From assembly GCA_002313515.1 (NCBI GenBank), contig DCBQ01000009.1:16146-80145 (forward strand): a DNA stretch of 64,000 nucleotides, written 5' to 3'. Source of the stretch: Candidatus Saccharibacteria bacterium UBA1103. Its GTDB lineage: Bacteria > Patescibacteriota > Saccharimonadia > Saccharimonadales > Saccharimonadaceae. Below are positions 33,744-41,968 of this stretch, one piece after another. Position 1 is the stretch's first letter. Each line of letters starts with the position of its first letter. The position numbers and the translations under genes were made by a program. A model generated the notes under the pieces. That model was not told the origin of the DNA. It did not search any database and worked only from the letters and a program-made list of their open reading frames with translations.

Positions 33744-33955
33744 ACTGTAATCTCCTATATGCTATTTGCACTTATTGTAGCATACATTTATAAAGTTCAC
33801 AGAATATCGTATCACATCCAGCTTACCTGCAAGGATAAGTTTATTAGCATTAAGTAGCGCAATTACACCGCTCTGGCTAGAATCCGAAAAATGTTGTATT
33901 ATCGTAGATAACCGCATATGTGGTAGCCATTTACAACCTATAGAAGGAGGCCATT

Positions 33956-34411
33956 ATGGCTAAATATTGTCGAATAGTCACGATTGTTGACCTGATCCGA
34001 GCCCTAGATGGTAGAGCTGCACAGCGCCTAATAAACGACGCCTGGACTTACCTAAACAAGGGCAAAAAGGACGAACCAGAATACAAATGGGAAACCTTCG
34101 AAGTTCGTTATGGTTCAGGCGAACCGATCTCTAAATGCACCGCTCATACTATCGCTAAGCCTAGCCTGGGCGACATTAAAGCTCACAATGGCGCAGATGT
34201 CCGCGTCGCATACGACATCGGCGGATACGTCATTGGCGTATGGTTGTGCCTATGGGAAAATGACAAGTTCATTAAAGTTTCTCTAGGTGAACTAGACGGC
34301 GAAGGCGATGAAGTTCACCCTGTTTTTGAAGAAGATGGTAAGTTGACAGCCTGGTATACATCCGACCTACAACTCAGTCCAGGCATCAATGAGGTGGCTC
34401 AACAAATCTGA
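33956..34411 (+). CDS. hypothetical soluble protein
   Basis: 151 residues, no membrane segment, no recognised family. Very strong AGAAGGAGG ribosome site and a perfect terminator 20 bases after the stop. Stand-alone orphan unit. Confidence 0.65.
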   Translation: MAKYCRIVTIVDLIRALDGRAAQRLINDAWTYLNKGKKDEPEYKWETFEVRYGSGEPISKCTAHTIAKPSLGDIKAHNGADVRVAYDIGGYVIGVWLCLWENDKFIKVSLGELDGEGDEVHPVFEEDGKLTAWYTSDLQLSPGINEVAQQI

Positions 34412-34431
34412 TTCTCCTTTCGTACCTCTCC

Positions 34432-34461
34432 TGCCCCGCTTAACCGCGGGGCATTTCTTTT
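34432..34461 (+). terminator. rho-independent terminator
   Basis: TGCCCCGC TTAACC GCGGGGCA followed by TTTCTTTT. Confidence 0.9.
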
Positions 34462-34492
34462 ACTACAACATGCATCGCACTCTACGGCAACA

Positions 34493-34521
34493 TTGACATT
34501 GTGCTTATGCTATGTTATTAT
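34493..34521 (+). promoter_or_regulatory. consensus promoter of the FHA-like gene
   Basis: TTGACA (34493-34498), 17-base spacer, TATTAT (34516-34521). Transcript leader would be only about 7 bases. Confidence 0.75.
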
Positions 34522-34534
34522 ACTTGACAGATAT

Positions 34535-35164
34535 ATGCCAAAATTACACATTGAATATATACCTGATAATAACGACAGCGACGACCGACCGCTAGCTTTC
34601 ATTCCTTCACTCGAACAAATTCAAGTACGGCGTGAACAGTGTCAAGAAGTCGGCCGAGTTGCCGCCACCTTTGTTGAGGACGAGCCACCACTACCGCCCG
34701 CCGAAATCAAACGACTAAAGTCAAATGAATGCGTGCGACTTAACCTTGATTTGCCGATTTGCTCTTCCTCGCACGAGATTTGCGAGAATCCCCCAGCCGC
34801 TCTGGATGGTCCAGTGGTCGCCAAAATCATGGCCAGCCGGAAAGCCTTCTATCTGGTTGATACGCGCGCAAATCATCGCCGTAATTTAACTAGTCGCAAC
34901 TTTGCTTTAATCAATACAGATGACATGGATTCTATTCGTGACGATACTAGCGGCATCCAAGGACTACCTTACAATCAGCCCATAATTATTGGCCGTAAGC
35001 ACCTCAGCGACAGCTTTAGCTACCCCAAGACAGTTTCTGATAATCACTTTGAGCTGCTCTATGATAAACGCGGTGTCCAGCTGATTAACCTGCAACCGCA
35101 TAGCACTACGACCGTCATTGGCCATTTCGAGCCAACCAATCAAGTTGAGTATGGAGTGATATAA
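34535..35164 (+). CDS. hypothetical protein with degenerate FHA-like C-terminus
   Basis: 209 residues from ATG 34535, chosen because a consensus promoter overlaps any earlier start. The C-terminal ~55 residues read PIIIGRKHLSDSFS...VSDNHFELLYDKRGVQLINL...TVIG, matching the GR, SxxH and final turn of FHA domains, which bind phosphothreonine; the SxxH appears as SDNH and the usual NG turn is missing. The N-terminal half is Pro/Glu-rich and not recognised. No FHA-partner kinase nearby. Confidence 0.55.
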   Translation: MPKLHIEYIPDNNDSDDRPLAFIPSLEQIQVRREQCQEVGRVAATFVEDEPPLPPAEIKRLKSNECVRLNLDLPICSSSHEICENPPAALDGPVVAKIMASRKAFYLVDTRANHRRNLTSRNFALINTDDMDSIRDDTSGIQGLPYNQPIIIGRKHLSDSFSYPKTVSDNHFELLYDKRGVQLINLQPHSTTTVIGHFEPTNQVEYGVI

Positions 35165-35207
35165 TATCGTCATAGTTGTTTCTACAACCGTACCTTAAGG
35201 AGGAGTG

Positions 35208-35300
35208 ATGACTAGTAACGGAATCCGCGAAGTTATCATCGCCCTATCGGGCGCCCTGATTCAAACCGACCGTTACATCAGCGGCAAGGCCGAATTCTAG
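35208..35300 (+). CDS. 30-residue small protein
   Basis: Short frame (MTSNGIREVIIALSGALIQ, then TDRYISGKAEF) with an ideal AAGGAGG ribosome site and a strong terminator 22 bases after the stop, the same gene architecture as the larger orphans nearby. Weakly amphipathic helix. Confidence 0.5.
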   Translation: MTSNGIREVIIALSGALIQTDRYISGKAEF

Positions 35301-35322
35301 CCCCATTGCTATCCGCAACCAC

Positions 35323-35359
35323 AAACCCTCTCACCTAGTACGAGAGGGTTTTAACTTTT
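35323..35359 (+). terminator. rho-independent terminator
   Basis: AAACCCTCTC/GAGAGGGTTT stem followed by TTAACTTTT. Confidence 0.9.
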
Positions 35360-35461
35360 ATAGCTCGGGTTGCCCCAGGACGCCCATTATCAGCGCCGCA
35401 TCATCACCCTACCCGCTATCGTTCAATCAATTATTTGCATCTATAACGCTATATCGCAAAC

Positions 35462-35497
35462 TAAAATAGCCCTCTGCTATATATCGTAGAGGGCTAT
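35462..35497 (-). terminator. terminator of the tRNA transcript
   Basis: Minus strand stem ATAGCCCTCT/AGAGGGCTAT followed by TTTTAG, 12 bases beyond the tRNA-Arg end. Confidence 0.85.
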
Positions 35498-35509
35498 AGA
35501 ATAATTTCC

Positions 35510-35586
35510 TGGTGTGTCCGGCACGATTCGAACGTGTGACCTTCAGTTCCGCAAACTGACGCTCTATCCAACTGAGCTACGGACAC
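35510..35586 (-). tRNA. tRNA-Arg, anticodon GCG
   Basis: 77 bases with encoded CCA. Acceptor GTGTCCG pairs perfectly with CGGACAC. D-stem GCTC/GAGC, anticodon stem TCAGT/ACTGA around loop TTGCGGA, T-loop TTCGAAT. The anticodon GCG reads CGC and CGU. Most bacteria use ACG (inosine) here, so this is unusual. Probably processed from one transcript with the tRNA-Pro upstream. Confidence 0.92.
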
Positions 35587-35672
35587 ATATTGGTAGTTAA
35601 GTTACTTGACTAATATAGCATGATTTGGCGCTTAACTCAAGCTTAGCCAGCAATGCTAATTAGATATCAGCT

Positions 35673-35748
35673 TGGTCGGGGCGACCCGATTCGAACGGGC
35701 GACCTCAGCGTCCCGAACGCTGCGCGCTACCATCTGCGCTACGCCCCG
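35673..35748 (-). tRNA. tRNA-Pro, anticodon CGG
   Basis: 76 bases with encoded CCA. Acceptor CGGGGCG/CGCCCCG including the C1-G72 pair typical of tRNA-Pro. Anticodon stem CAGCG/CGCTG, loop TTCGGGA with anticodon CGG (reads CCG). D-stem GCGC/GCGC, T-loop TTCGAAT. Confidence 0.95.
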
Positions 35749-35784
35749 ATAAGCTATTCTTAATTATACCACAACAACTAGGAT

Positions 35785-35957
35785 TAAACCCACCCAGCGT
35801 GGCTACGCCACTGCTTGCCCGCCCTTGGCAGGGCGGGACTATGATTTTGTCAGCCTCTCGCCACTGCTTGCCTATTTCTTAATAGGGCGGGACACATTAG
35901 CTTATCTGTCCTTCCCTGTCAAGGGAAGGTGGCAGGCGCCAGCCTGACGGATGGGTT
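35785..35957 (-). repeat. cluster of three palindromic repeats (families A and B)
   Basis: An intact family A copy reversed (35785-35840, AAACCCACCCAGCG to AGGGCGGGACT), a truncated A copy (~35860-35892) and a family-B-like CTTCCCTgtcAAGGGAAG hairpin with tail (~35908-35957). It lies downstream of the aldolase gene; there is no other feature in the gap. Confidence 0.7.
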
Positions 35958-35978
35958 AACTGCCACTGGATAAGGCTT

Positions 35979-36869
35979 CTAGTTAGCCGAAGCCTGATAG
36001 ATTTGCTCAATCGCCTGCTTTAGCGTGGCGTTGAATTCTTCGTCGCTTTGCTGTGCCCGCAGGTTTTGCAATAGCGCCCGGCTAAAGCTGGCTGGCATAT
36101 TGTGGTTCTGAGCTAGCTTAGCGCAAGCTTCATCGACACTATAGCCGCCCGACAGTGCCACAATACGCACTACAGCATCGTAGTTGTATAGGTCAGCATA
36201 CAAATCAGACGTAGTAGGAATACTAAACTTAAACATAATTAGATCGCTCTGGTTCCAGCTGTCTAGGTGCCTTACGATTTCTGCCTTCATTGCGTGCTCA
36301 ATCTCATTCTTCTGCTCAGCATGGATATCGACCTCTGGCTCAATAATTGGCACTAGACCCGCCCCGCAAATCTGCTTAGCGATTTCGAACTGCTGGTCAA
36401 TAATAGCCTTAATACCGTCATGATTTAGCTCATGGATAACGCTGCGCATCTTGGTGCCAAATACGCCGTGTTGGTTAGCCTCAGCTAAACGATTTGTCAG
36501 CTCTGGGATCGGCTTCATCAACTGTACGCCGTCCGCCTGCTCGGCCAGGCCACTATCAACCTTCAAAAACGGTACGATATGCTTGTCCTGCCACAGATAT
36601 TCAGCCGTATACTTACCGTCAATCTGACTTAGCATAGTCTTCTCGAACAAAATAGCACCTAATATATGCTCATTGGTAAACGCAGGGCTAGTAATAATGC
36701 GAGCGCGCATCTGGTGCACTAGATCGAACATTTCGTCTTCGTTATGGTATTGCGATTCGTCGATGCCATAGGCCTTCAGTGCTTTCGGTGTGCTACCGCC
36801 ACTCTGGTCGAGCGCCGCAATAAAACCTTTACCATGCTTCATCTGTTCTAGCATTTCTGGATTTGCCAT
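35979..36869 (-). CDS. fda: fructose-bisphosphate aldolase, class I
   Basis: 296 residues. Cleaves fructose 1,6-bisphosphate in glycolysis through a Schiff base. Strongly like the Staphylococcus fda type: [21 protein letters not shown] at the start, [28 protein letters not shown] and IMFKFSIPT with the catalytic Lys. AAGGAG ribosome site. Single gene. It is the only clear central-carbon enzyme in the window. Confidence 0.93.
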   Translation of the reverse strand: MANPEMLEQMKHGKGFIAALDQSGGSTPKALKAYGIDESQYHNEDEMFDLVHQMRARIITSPAFTNEHILGAILFEKTMLSQIDGKYTAEYLWQDKHIVPFLKVDSGLAEQADGVQLMKPIPELTNRLAEANQHGVFGTKMRSVIHELNHDGIKAIIDQQFEIAKQICGAGLVPIIEPEVDIHAEQKNEIEHAMKAEIVRHLDSWNQSDLIMFKFSIPTTSDLYADLYNYDAVVRIVALSGGYSVDEACAKLAQNHNMPASFSRALLQNLRAQQSDEEFNATLKQAIEQIYQASAN

Positions 36870-36949
36870 TTATTCTCCTTTTTTGTTTCTAAATCTTAAA
36901 CCAACATTAACATTAGCACGTTACGCGGATAATGTCAAGGCTACAAGTG

Positions 36950-37720
36950 CTATGTCAACTCATAGTCGTCGTTCGACGAAGCATCCGACGCGTTGCCGTT
37001 CAGCAGGTCGCCAAGGTTGTTGTCCTTGTATGCTTCTTGAGCCAACCGCACTGCTTCGCGTCGCGCCATTAGACGCTCGCGGTCCTTCCGGTCTTCTGCC
37101 TCAGCCTCGGCTAGCCTCTCATCTTCATCGCGAAAGCGCTTAATATAATCTGCGTAATTTGAATCGTTTATACCTAATGGCGATATTGTAACGTTATCCT
37201 TGACGGGTGCTAATTTACCGTTTTCGTCATACTCCTCGTCATACATAGCTACTTCGCGATTGTTATAGTCGTAACGTTGCACAACAATTCGCACTACCGT
37301 AGCACCCAGGCGTGAGACAAAGCTAAGCTCACCCCTATCAAATTCACGATGACGATTTAAGTGACGCGGGTCAGCTACAGACTGCCAAAAGCTCCCTATG
37401 CCTTGCGACGACTCGTCTTGGTGCCATGTATCGACAATACCACGGAGCTGTTGCTGATTACCACGCTTATCTTGGTAGGCGCCAAAATAAACATTGGCGC
37501 AACGATCTGCAATTGATTTGCGCGATTCCTCAGCTAGCATATGGTAATCAGGACCATGAATTGCAAAACGACCAAGAGCCTGTTTCAGCTCCTGGTCGCT
37601 ATATTTAATTTCTCGTTCGTTTGCGTCTTCTGCCACATTGTGGCTAGCAGCCGCACTAATAATTTGATATGGTATTTGTCTATCGGGTGAGCCGACAAAC
37701 TCCTGACGACTTCCTTTCAT
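36950..37720 (-). CDS. hypothetical protein with charged helical C-terminus
   Basis: 256 residues, soluble, no recognised family. C-terminal third is a highly charged coiled coil (RDEDERLAEAEAEDRKDRE) ending in an Asn/Asp-rich tail. TATAAT 9 bases before the ATG; no Shine-Dalgarno. Its organisation (globular, charged helix, disordered tail) parallels the 250-residue protein at 30780. Confidence 0.6.
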   Translation of the reverse strand: MKGSRQEFVGSPDRQIPYQIISAAASHNVAEDANEREIKYSDQELKQALGRFAIHGPDYHMLAEESRKSIADRCANVYFGAYQDKRGNQQQLRGIVDTWHQDESSQGIGSFWQSVADPRHLNRHREFDRGELSFVSRLGATVVRIVVQRYDYNNREVAMYDEEYDENGKLAPVKDNVTISPLGINDSNYADYIKRFRDEDERLAEAEAEDRKDRERLMARREAVRLAQEAYKDNNLGDLLNGNASDASSNDDYELT

Positions 37721-37729
37721 AATACCCGT

Positions 37730-37735
37730 ATTATA
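37730..37735 (-). promoter_or_regulatory. -10 box of the 256-residue gene
   Basis: TATAAT, 9 bases before the ATG. Confidence 0.6.
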
Positions 37736-37766
37736 CAGTAACGCTAACGTTTAGTCAATATCTCTC

Positions 37767-37825
37767 AAGTCCCGCCCTGCTAAGGGCGGGACAAGCTGGT
37801 GCGACAGCGCCGCTGGGTGGGTTTA
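37767..37825 (+). repeat. palindromic repeat, family A, copy 4
   Basis: AAGTCCCGCCCTGCTAAGG... to GCTGGGTGGGTTT, ending 9 bases from the glyS stop codon. Confidence 0.85.
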
Positions 37826-37833
37826 CCTACCTT

Positions 37834-39180
37834 TTATTTCAGCTTTTCAGCTAGTTCGCTGATCTTTACGCGCTGTTGTTCGGTGGTGTCACGATCACGC
37901 ACCGTGACGTCGTCGTTCTCTAGCGAGTCAAAGTCAATCACCACGCAATGTGGCACGCCGATTTCATCGGCCTTGCGGTAGCGCTTGCCAATGTTACCAC
38001 TGTCGTCCCAGTTAACACGACCCGGCATAGCGTCATTCAACATAGCGTAAACTTCCTGCGCTTTCTTCACTAGTTCCGGCTTGTTCTTTAGTAGCGGCGA
38101 GACCGTTGCCATGACTGGTGCTAACTGATGTGGCAGACGCAGGACATTACGCTTACTACCGCCTACCTCGTCCGTCTGATAGAAGGCCGACAGAATTGCC
38201 ATGATTAGGCGCTCCACACCAAACGACGGTTCGATCACGTGCGGCACAAACGGTGCGCTACCATCCTTCGGGCGGTACTCCATGGACTTCTTGGCCACCC
38301 GCTGGATGTTCTGCAGGTCAAAGTCGGTGCGGTACGCCAGACCCATCAGTTCTTCTCGGCCAATTGGGTAGTCAAACTCAATATCAATCGTGCGCTTGCT
38401 GTAGTGCGCCCGGTCGTTCTCTGGCACTTCGTATTCGTGAATCTTATCAGCTGGCAAGCCAATCACCTGCTCTAGGAACTCGTGAATTAAGCCCAGCAGC
38501 ATAGTGAATTCTTTATCCCACCCCTCCGGTCGGACAAAGTACTCAATCTCCATCTGCTCGAACTCGCGTGAGCGGAAAATAAAATCACGCGGGCTAATTT
38601 CGTTGCGGAACGCCTTACCCTGTTGCGCCAAACCAAACGGTAGGTTTGGATACAAAGTATCAACCACATTACGGTAATTAGTGAAAATGCCTTGGGCAGT
38701 TTCGGGGCGCAGATAAGCCACTGCCTCGGCCGTATCGACCGGACCTACCGTCGTCTTAAACATCATGTTAAAGCTGCGCACATCAGACAATGGGTTACCA
38801 TCAGGTGACTTAATGTCGTGCTCGCGAATCAGTTTGGTGATTTCCTCGTTAGTCAGACCTTCAGCCTCGATACCCTTGTCTTTCAATAGGTGATCGGCAC
38901 GGTAGCGGCGATGATTTACGGTGTCCTCTACCAACGGATCAGCAAAAGTGGCGACATGGCCCGATGCCTGCCAAACCTTGGGATTCATAATGATGGCGGC
39001 ATCCACGCCGTAGACTTCCGGGCGCTTGTCCACCCAGAAATTCCACCATAGGTCCATCACCCGGCGCTTCAATTCAACACCTAGTGGACCCCAGTCCCAT
39101 GTACCGGCCAGCCCGTCATAAACGGCTGAGCCCTGAAATATAAACCCCCTGCGCTTACATAGCGAAATAATATCTTCCAT
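37834..39180 (-). CDS. glyS: glycyl-tRNA synthetase, alpha2 type
   Basis: 448 residues, class II synthetase charging tRNA-Gly. Seen: motif 1 region LKRRVMDLWWNFWVD, GVDAAIIMNPKVWQASGHV, motif 2 NEISPRDFIFRSREFEQMEIE, PHVIEPSFGVERLIMAIL (motif 3) and a C-terminal anticodon-binding domain (~345-448). Single-chain homodimeric form, not the alpha2beta2 GlyQ/GlyS. -10 box 7 bases before the ATG, no Shine-Dalgarno. Confidence 0.95.
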   Translation of the reverse strand: MEDIISLCKRRGFIFQGSAVYDGLAGTWDWGPLGVELKRRVMDLWWNFWVDKRPEVYGVDAAIIMNPKVWQASGHVATFADPLVEDTVNHRRYRADHLLKDKGIEAEGLTNEEITKLIREHDIKSPDGNPLSDVRSFNMMFKTTVGPVDTAEAVAYLRPETAQGIFTNYRNVVDTLYPNLPFGLAQQGKAFRNEISPRDFIFRSREFEQMEIEYFVRPEGWDKEFTMLLGLIHEFLEQVIGLPADKIHEYEVPENDRAHYSKRTIDIEFDYPIGREELMGLAYRTDFDLQNIQRVAKKSMEYRPKDGSAPFVPHVIEPSFGVERLIMAILSAFYQTDEVGGSKRNVLRLPHQLAPVMATVSPLLKNKPELVKKAQEVYAMLNDAMPGRVNWDDSGNIGKRYRKADEIGVPHCVVIDFDSLENDDVTVRDRDTTEQQRVKISELAEKLK

Positions 39181-39187
39181 ACGGTCT

Positions 39188-39193
39188 ATTATA
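39188..39193 (-). promoter_or_regulatory. -10 box of glyS
   Basis: TATAAT, 7 bases before the ATG; leaderless type. Confidence 0.7.
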
Positions 39194-39207
39194 CTACAAA
39201 ATATTAT

Positions 39208-39232
39208 GCCTCCCTTTAGTAAAGGGAGATAC
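39208..39232 (+). repeat. family B hairpin fragment
   Basis: GCCTCCCTTTAGTAAAGGGAG palindrome just beyond the recO stop and upstream of the glyS promoter. Confidence 0.55.
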
Positions 39233-39236
39233 TGAT

Positions 39237-39929
39237 TTACTTCCCTGCTGCAATCTGCGACAGGTAGAGGACGCCGGCAATGGTTTGGTCGGTCAGGCCG
39301 CTCAGACGCGCTAGTAATTCTGCGTTATTTACCGCCATGATGCGCAATAGTTTAATGGTCGAGGAATCATATTGGCCGTTCGGGTTGTAGCTAAACGCGC
39401 TCTCACTGACACTGTAATCGTAGCGGGCGTCCTCCACCAGCTTCATTCCCCGTACGTCGGTCATTAGATTTAACTCACTACCCATTAGGCGCGCCACCCG
39501 CAAGTAGAACCAGGCCTTCGATAACCGTAGATCTACTGTCAGGTTATTTAGCGCCTGCATGGTCTGCATCAGGATTTTATATAGCTCGGGCGAGTCCACG
39601 GTATTGCTGATATCGGCCACCTTCTTAATCGCTTCATAGCCGAACTGCAGGCGATCGTAATCAGTCATAATCTGGTCGTAAAATTTAATAATCTGCGCCC
39701 CAGTTAGCGTCCACATGCCGTCGATGTTCATACTGCTCTTAACTAGGTTCAGCTGGCACTCGGCAAACAGCTCAATGCCGCCGGCCAATTTCGACCGCTC
39801 GCGTCGCACGCCCTTAGCAATCACGGCAATCTGGCTGTCGTTGGGGGTTAGTACGGTCAGGATGCGGTCGGCCTCACGATAGTTAGTCCGCCGCAGGATA
39901 ATGCCAGTAGTTTTTAGATTTTGCACCAT
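39237..39929 (-). CDS. recO: DNA repair protein RecO
   Basis: 230 residues. RecO loads RecA onto SSB-coated gaps with RecR. N-terminal OB fold with LKTTGIILRRTNYREADRIL and VLTPNDSQIAVIAKGVRRERS, then a helical domain; the Cys zinc cluster of many RecO proteins is absent. Overlaps the response-regulator gene by 16 bases, so it is the third gene of a kinase-regulator-recO operon. Confidence 0.88.
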   Translation of the reverse strand: MVQNLKTTGIILRRTNYREADRILTVLTPNDSQIAVIAKGVRRERSKLAGGIELFAECQLNLVKSSMNIDGMWTLTGAQIIKFYDQIMTDYDRLQFGYEAIKKVADISNTVDSPELYKILMQTMQALNNLTVDLRLSKAWFYLRVARLMGSELNLMTDVRGMKLVEDARYDYSVSESAFSYNPNGQYDSSTIKLLRIMAVNNAELLARLSGLTDQTIAGVLYLSQIAAGK

Positions 39930-40264
39930 ATGTCCTCCATCTGATACGTCGCCTTATCCAGTACCGCCACTACACCGAACTGCCGCACATCGGCCAGTGC
40001 AATATTATGGCCAGAAGCAGATAGGATAATCTTCGGTAGTTTCAGTGTATCGTCATAGGTTGCCATTTCATTCAATAGAGTCAGGGCATTTAGCTGTCCC
40101 AGGTGGATATCCATTATCAACGCTCGATAGCTACCTTGGTCTAAGGCGTCAAAGACCCGATCGGGCTTGCTGACTACGGTTACTTTGTAGCCGCGCTTTT
40201 TTAACGTTCGTCCTAAGCTGTCAGCAAACCATGCATCATCCTCTAGGAGCAACACGGATTTCAT
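39914..40264 (-). CDS. CheY-like response regulator without output domain
   Basis: 116 residues, receiver domain only. VLLLEDDAWFADSLG (acidic pocket), ALIMDIHLGQLNAL (phospho-acceptor Asp), ILSAS (Thr/Ser switch) and VLDKA (conserved Lys) are all present, so it should be phosphorylatable. Coupled to the kinase-like gene (ATGA overlap) and to recO. With no DNA-binding domain it must act by protein contact. Confidence 0.85.
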   Translation of the reverse strand: MKSVLLLEDDAWFADSLGRTLKKRGYKVTVVSKPDRVFDALDQGSYRALIMDIHLGQLNALTLLNEMATYDDTLKLPKIILSASGHNIALADVRQFGVVAVLDKATYQMEDIWCKI

Positions 40265-40992
40265 AGCGCCTCCAACAGACTCATCTGACGGCTAAGCGGT
40301 AAATAGGTTTCAATGGTAACTCCGCCCTGCTGGTGGCGATGCATCTCAACATGGCCATGCATAGCCTGGGTTAGTTTGTCGGCTAGCAACAGGTTTAAAC
40401 TACCCATCAACGGCCGGGCATGTATCGGATTAAGTTCGCCTATCAAATTGCCGGGATTCAGTAATGATGCATCTCTTCGGCCATCAAAATCCGTCCCATA
40501 GTCACGAATCGCCACCTTGACTTCATCTTTAGTCGTCGTCTGTACTGCTACCTTAACTGGGCACTCCGACCGATTGTAGCGCAGAGCATCAGTCAGGAAG
40601 CGCATCAGAATCTCTCTTAGTGTCTGGTAATTACCCACAGCTACTGGCTGCTGATGATGCGGTGGTAGCTCACAAATAAATGGACGTTTTAGCCCATGGC
40701 TAAGCGGCTGCGCACTGCGACTAACTTCTTGCACTAAACCGCACAGTTGAATAGGCTCTAGCCGCAAATTGTCTTCGAGTGGACTAGCTGCTTGCGCCAG
40801 CTGATCAACTACCTGTAGCGCTTCATTTAGCGTGAGCTGCATCTGTTCCAACACCGCGCTCTCGCCTGACTTTATACTATCACCCTCTGCTAGTTCAAAG
40901 GAGAGTTGCCTTAGACGCACTAGCGGTGCTCGAAGATCACGCGACGCCGCAGCTACCGATAATGCACCTAGGTCTAACCCCTCCCACTTCAT
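40261..40992 (-). CDS. degenerate histidine kinase lacking the phospho-acceptor His
   Basis: 243 residues, soluble, no sensor or membrane segment. The H-box reads ASRDLRAPLVRL: Arg18 stands where SHDLRTPL has its phosphorylated His. The N-box is LTDALRYNR rather than NLxxNAxKY, and the G-boxes (RDYGTDFDG, LMGSLNLLLADKL) are weak. The dimerisation and ATPase folds are recognisable, but autokinase activity is unlikely. Heads an operon with an intact receiver and recO. May be an allosteric partner or phosphatase for the receiver. Confidence 0.8.
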   Translation of the reverse strand: MKWEGLDLGALSVAAASRDLRAPLVRLRQLSFELAEGDSIKSGESAVLEQMQLTLNEALQVVDQLAQAASPLEDNLRLEPIQLCGLVQEVSRSAQPLSHGLKRPFICELPPHHQQPVAVGNYQTLREILMRFLTDALRYNRSECPVKVAVQTTTKDEVKVAIRDYGTDFDGRRDASLLNPGNLIGELNPIHARPLMGSLNLLLADKLTQAMHGHVEMHRHQQGGVTIETYLPLSRQMSLLEAL

Positions 40993-41002
40993 ATCTATAT
41001 TT

Positions 41003-41008
41003 AGTATA
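41003..41008 (-). promoter_or_regulatory. -10 box of the kinase-receiver-recO operon
   Basis: TATACT, 10 bases before the ATG; no Shine-Dalgarno. Confidence 0.55.
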
Positions 41009-41062
41009 GCAAAATCCGAAAATTGATGTCGCTTATGCTATAGATATTTTTGGCTTAATTAA

Positions 41063-41728
41063 CTAAGGCTGGAATTGCAACGTAGTAAGAATAGTGTTAT
41101 TAAAGTCAGCCACAAAGTCCGAGCGATCCACATACAGGCGTAATGTTTTATCACGTACCTTGAATATCACGGCAGAACCATTAATTGTGTCACTCAGCTG
41201 CCCGTCAACACGAATACCTTGGTAGCCTGCAAAACCTTCTTTAGCGCCAATGACAACTGGGTTTGCTGTCACTTTGCCATCTTCAACCAAACTTTCGTAA
41301 CTTTTTACTACGTCTGAATAAACATCGTTGGTTACACTAACTCGCAATGCATAAGGAGTCACATTAGGGTTGGCCTTTGGGACCATTGATGGATAGAAAT
41401 ACACCTGTAAATTGCCGTCACTGCTCTCAGCAGTATAGCCCGACCATGTCTTAGGATAGTCAAAACGAACAGAGCCCATCTCTGACGGACCTTGATAAGT
41501 CGAATTCGGCTTCTTCTGCTCTTCGGTAAACCTCGCTTGGTCGTCTTTTTGCTGCTGCTCCTTAGCCTCGGTCACCGCAGCATCAACCTTAGCCTGGCCG
41601 TTCTTCTGCCAGTCCACCATACCCGAATAGGCCCAGACGAAGGCACCGGCCGCCCCCACTAGAAATACCGCCAATAATATAGTTGCAATTAATAGTGGAT
41701 TGACCGCCCCTCGCTCGTCATGTTTCAT
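41063..41728 (-). CDS. hypothetical secreted/membrane-anchored protein
   Basis: 221 residues. N-terminal membrane helix (~12-32), a charged helical linker (KEQQQKDDQARFTEEQKK, ~56-74) and an extracytoplasmic beta-rich domain starting MGSVRFDYPKTWSGY, similar in pattern to PsbP/DUF1795-like domains. It carries no Cys. Sits between the kinase operon and xse genes; 21 bases downstream begins the xseB end, but a shared transcript is uncertain. Confidence 0.65.
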   Translation of the reverse strand: MKHDERGAVNPLLIATILLAVFLVGAAGAFVWAYSGMVDWQKNGQAKVDAAVTEAKEQQQKDDQARFTEEQKKPNSTYQGPSEMGSVRFDYPKTWSGYTAESSDGNLQVYFYPSMVPKANPNVTPYALRVSVTNDVYSDVVKSYESLVEDGKVTANPVVIGAKEGFAGYQGIRVDGQLSDTINGSAVIFKVRDKTLRLYVDRSDFVADFNNTILTTLQFQP

Positions 41729-41749
41729 GCACTCATTCTAGCATAAGCG

Positions 41750-41968
41750 TTATTCTTCTTCAAACTTTTCCAACTTCAGCTTGATTTGGTTGACCTTGTT
41801 TTCCGTTTCGGCTAGGCGCTGTTTGATTTGCTCCGCTAACTTAACGCCTTCATCAAATTTCTTGGTCGCTTGCTCGATATCTACATCACCGGCATTAAAC
41901 CACGCGACGATCTCGTCCAGCTGCGCCATCAGCTGGTTTAAATCGGTTTTATTATTTTGCTCGGACAT
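41750..41968 (-). CDS. xseB: exodeoxyribonuclease VII small subunit
   Basis: 72 residues, normal size. LNQLMAQLDEIVAWFNAGDV and IEQATKKFDEGVKLAEQIKQ are the conserved helices that coat the XseA tail. Overlaps the 3' end of xseA by 17 bases, the standard coupled arrangement. Confidence 0.92.
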   Translation of the reverse strand: MSEQNNKTDLNQLMAQLDEIVAWFNAGDVDIEQATKKFDEGVKLAEQIKQRLAETENKVNQIKLKLEKFEEE

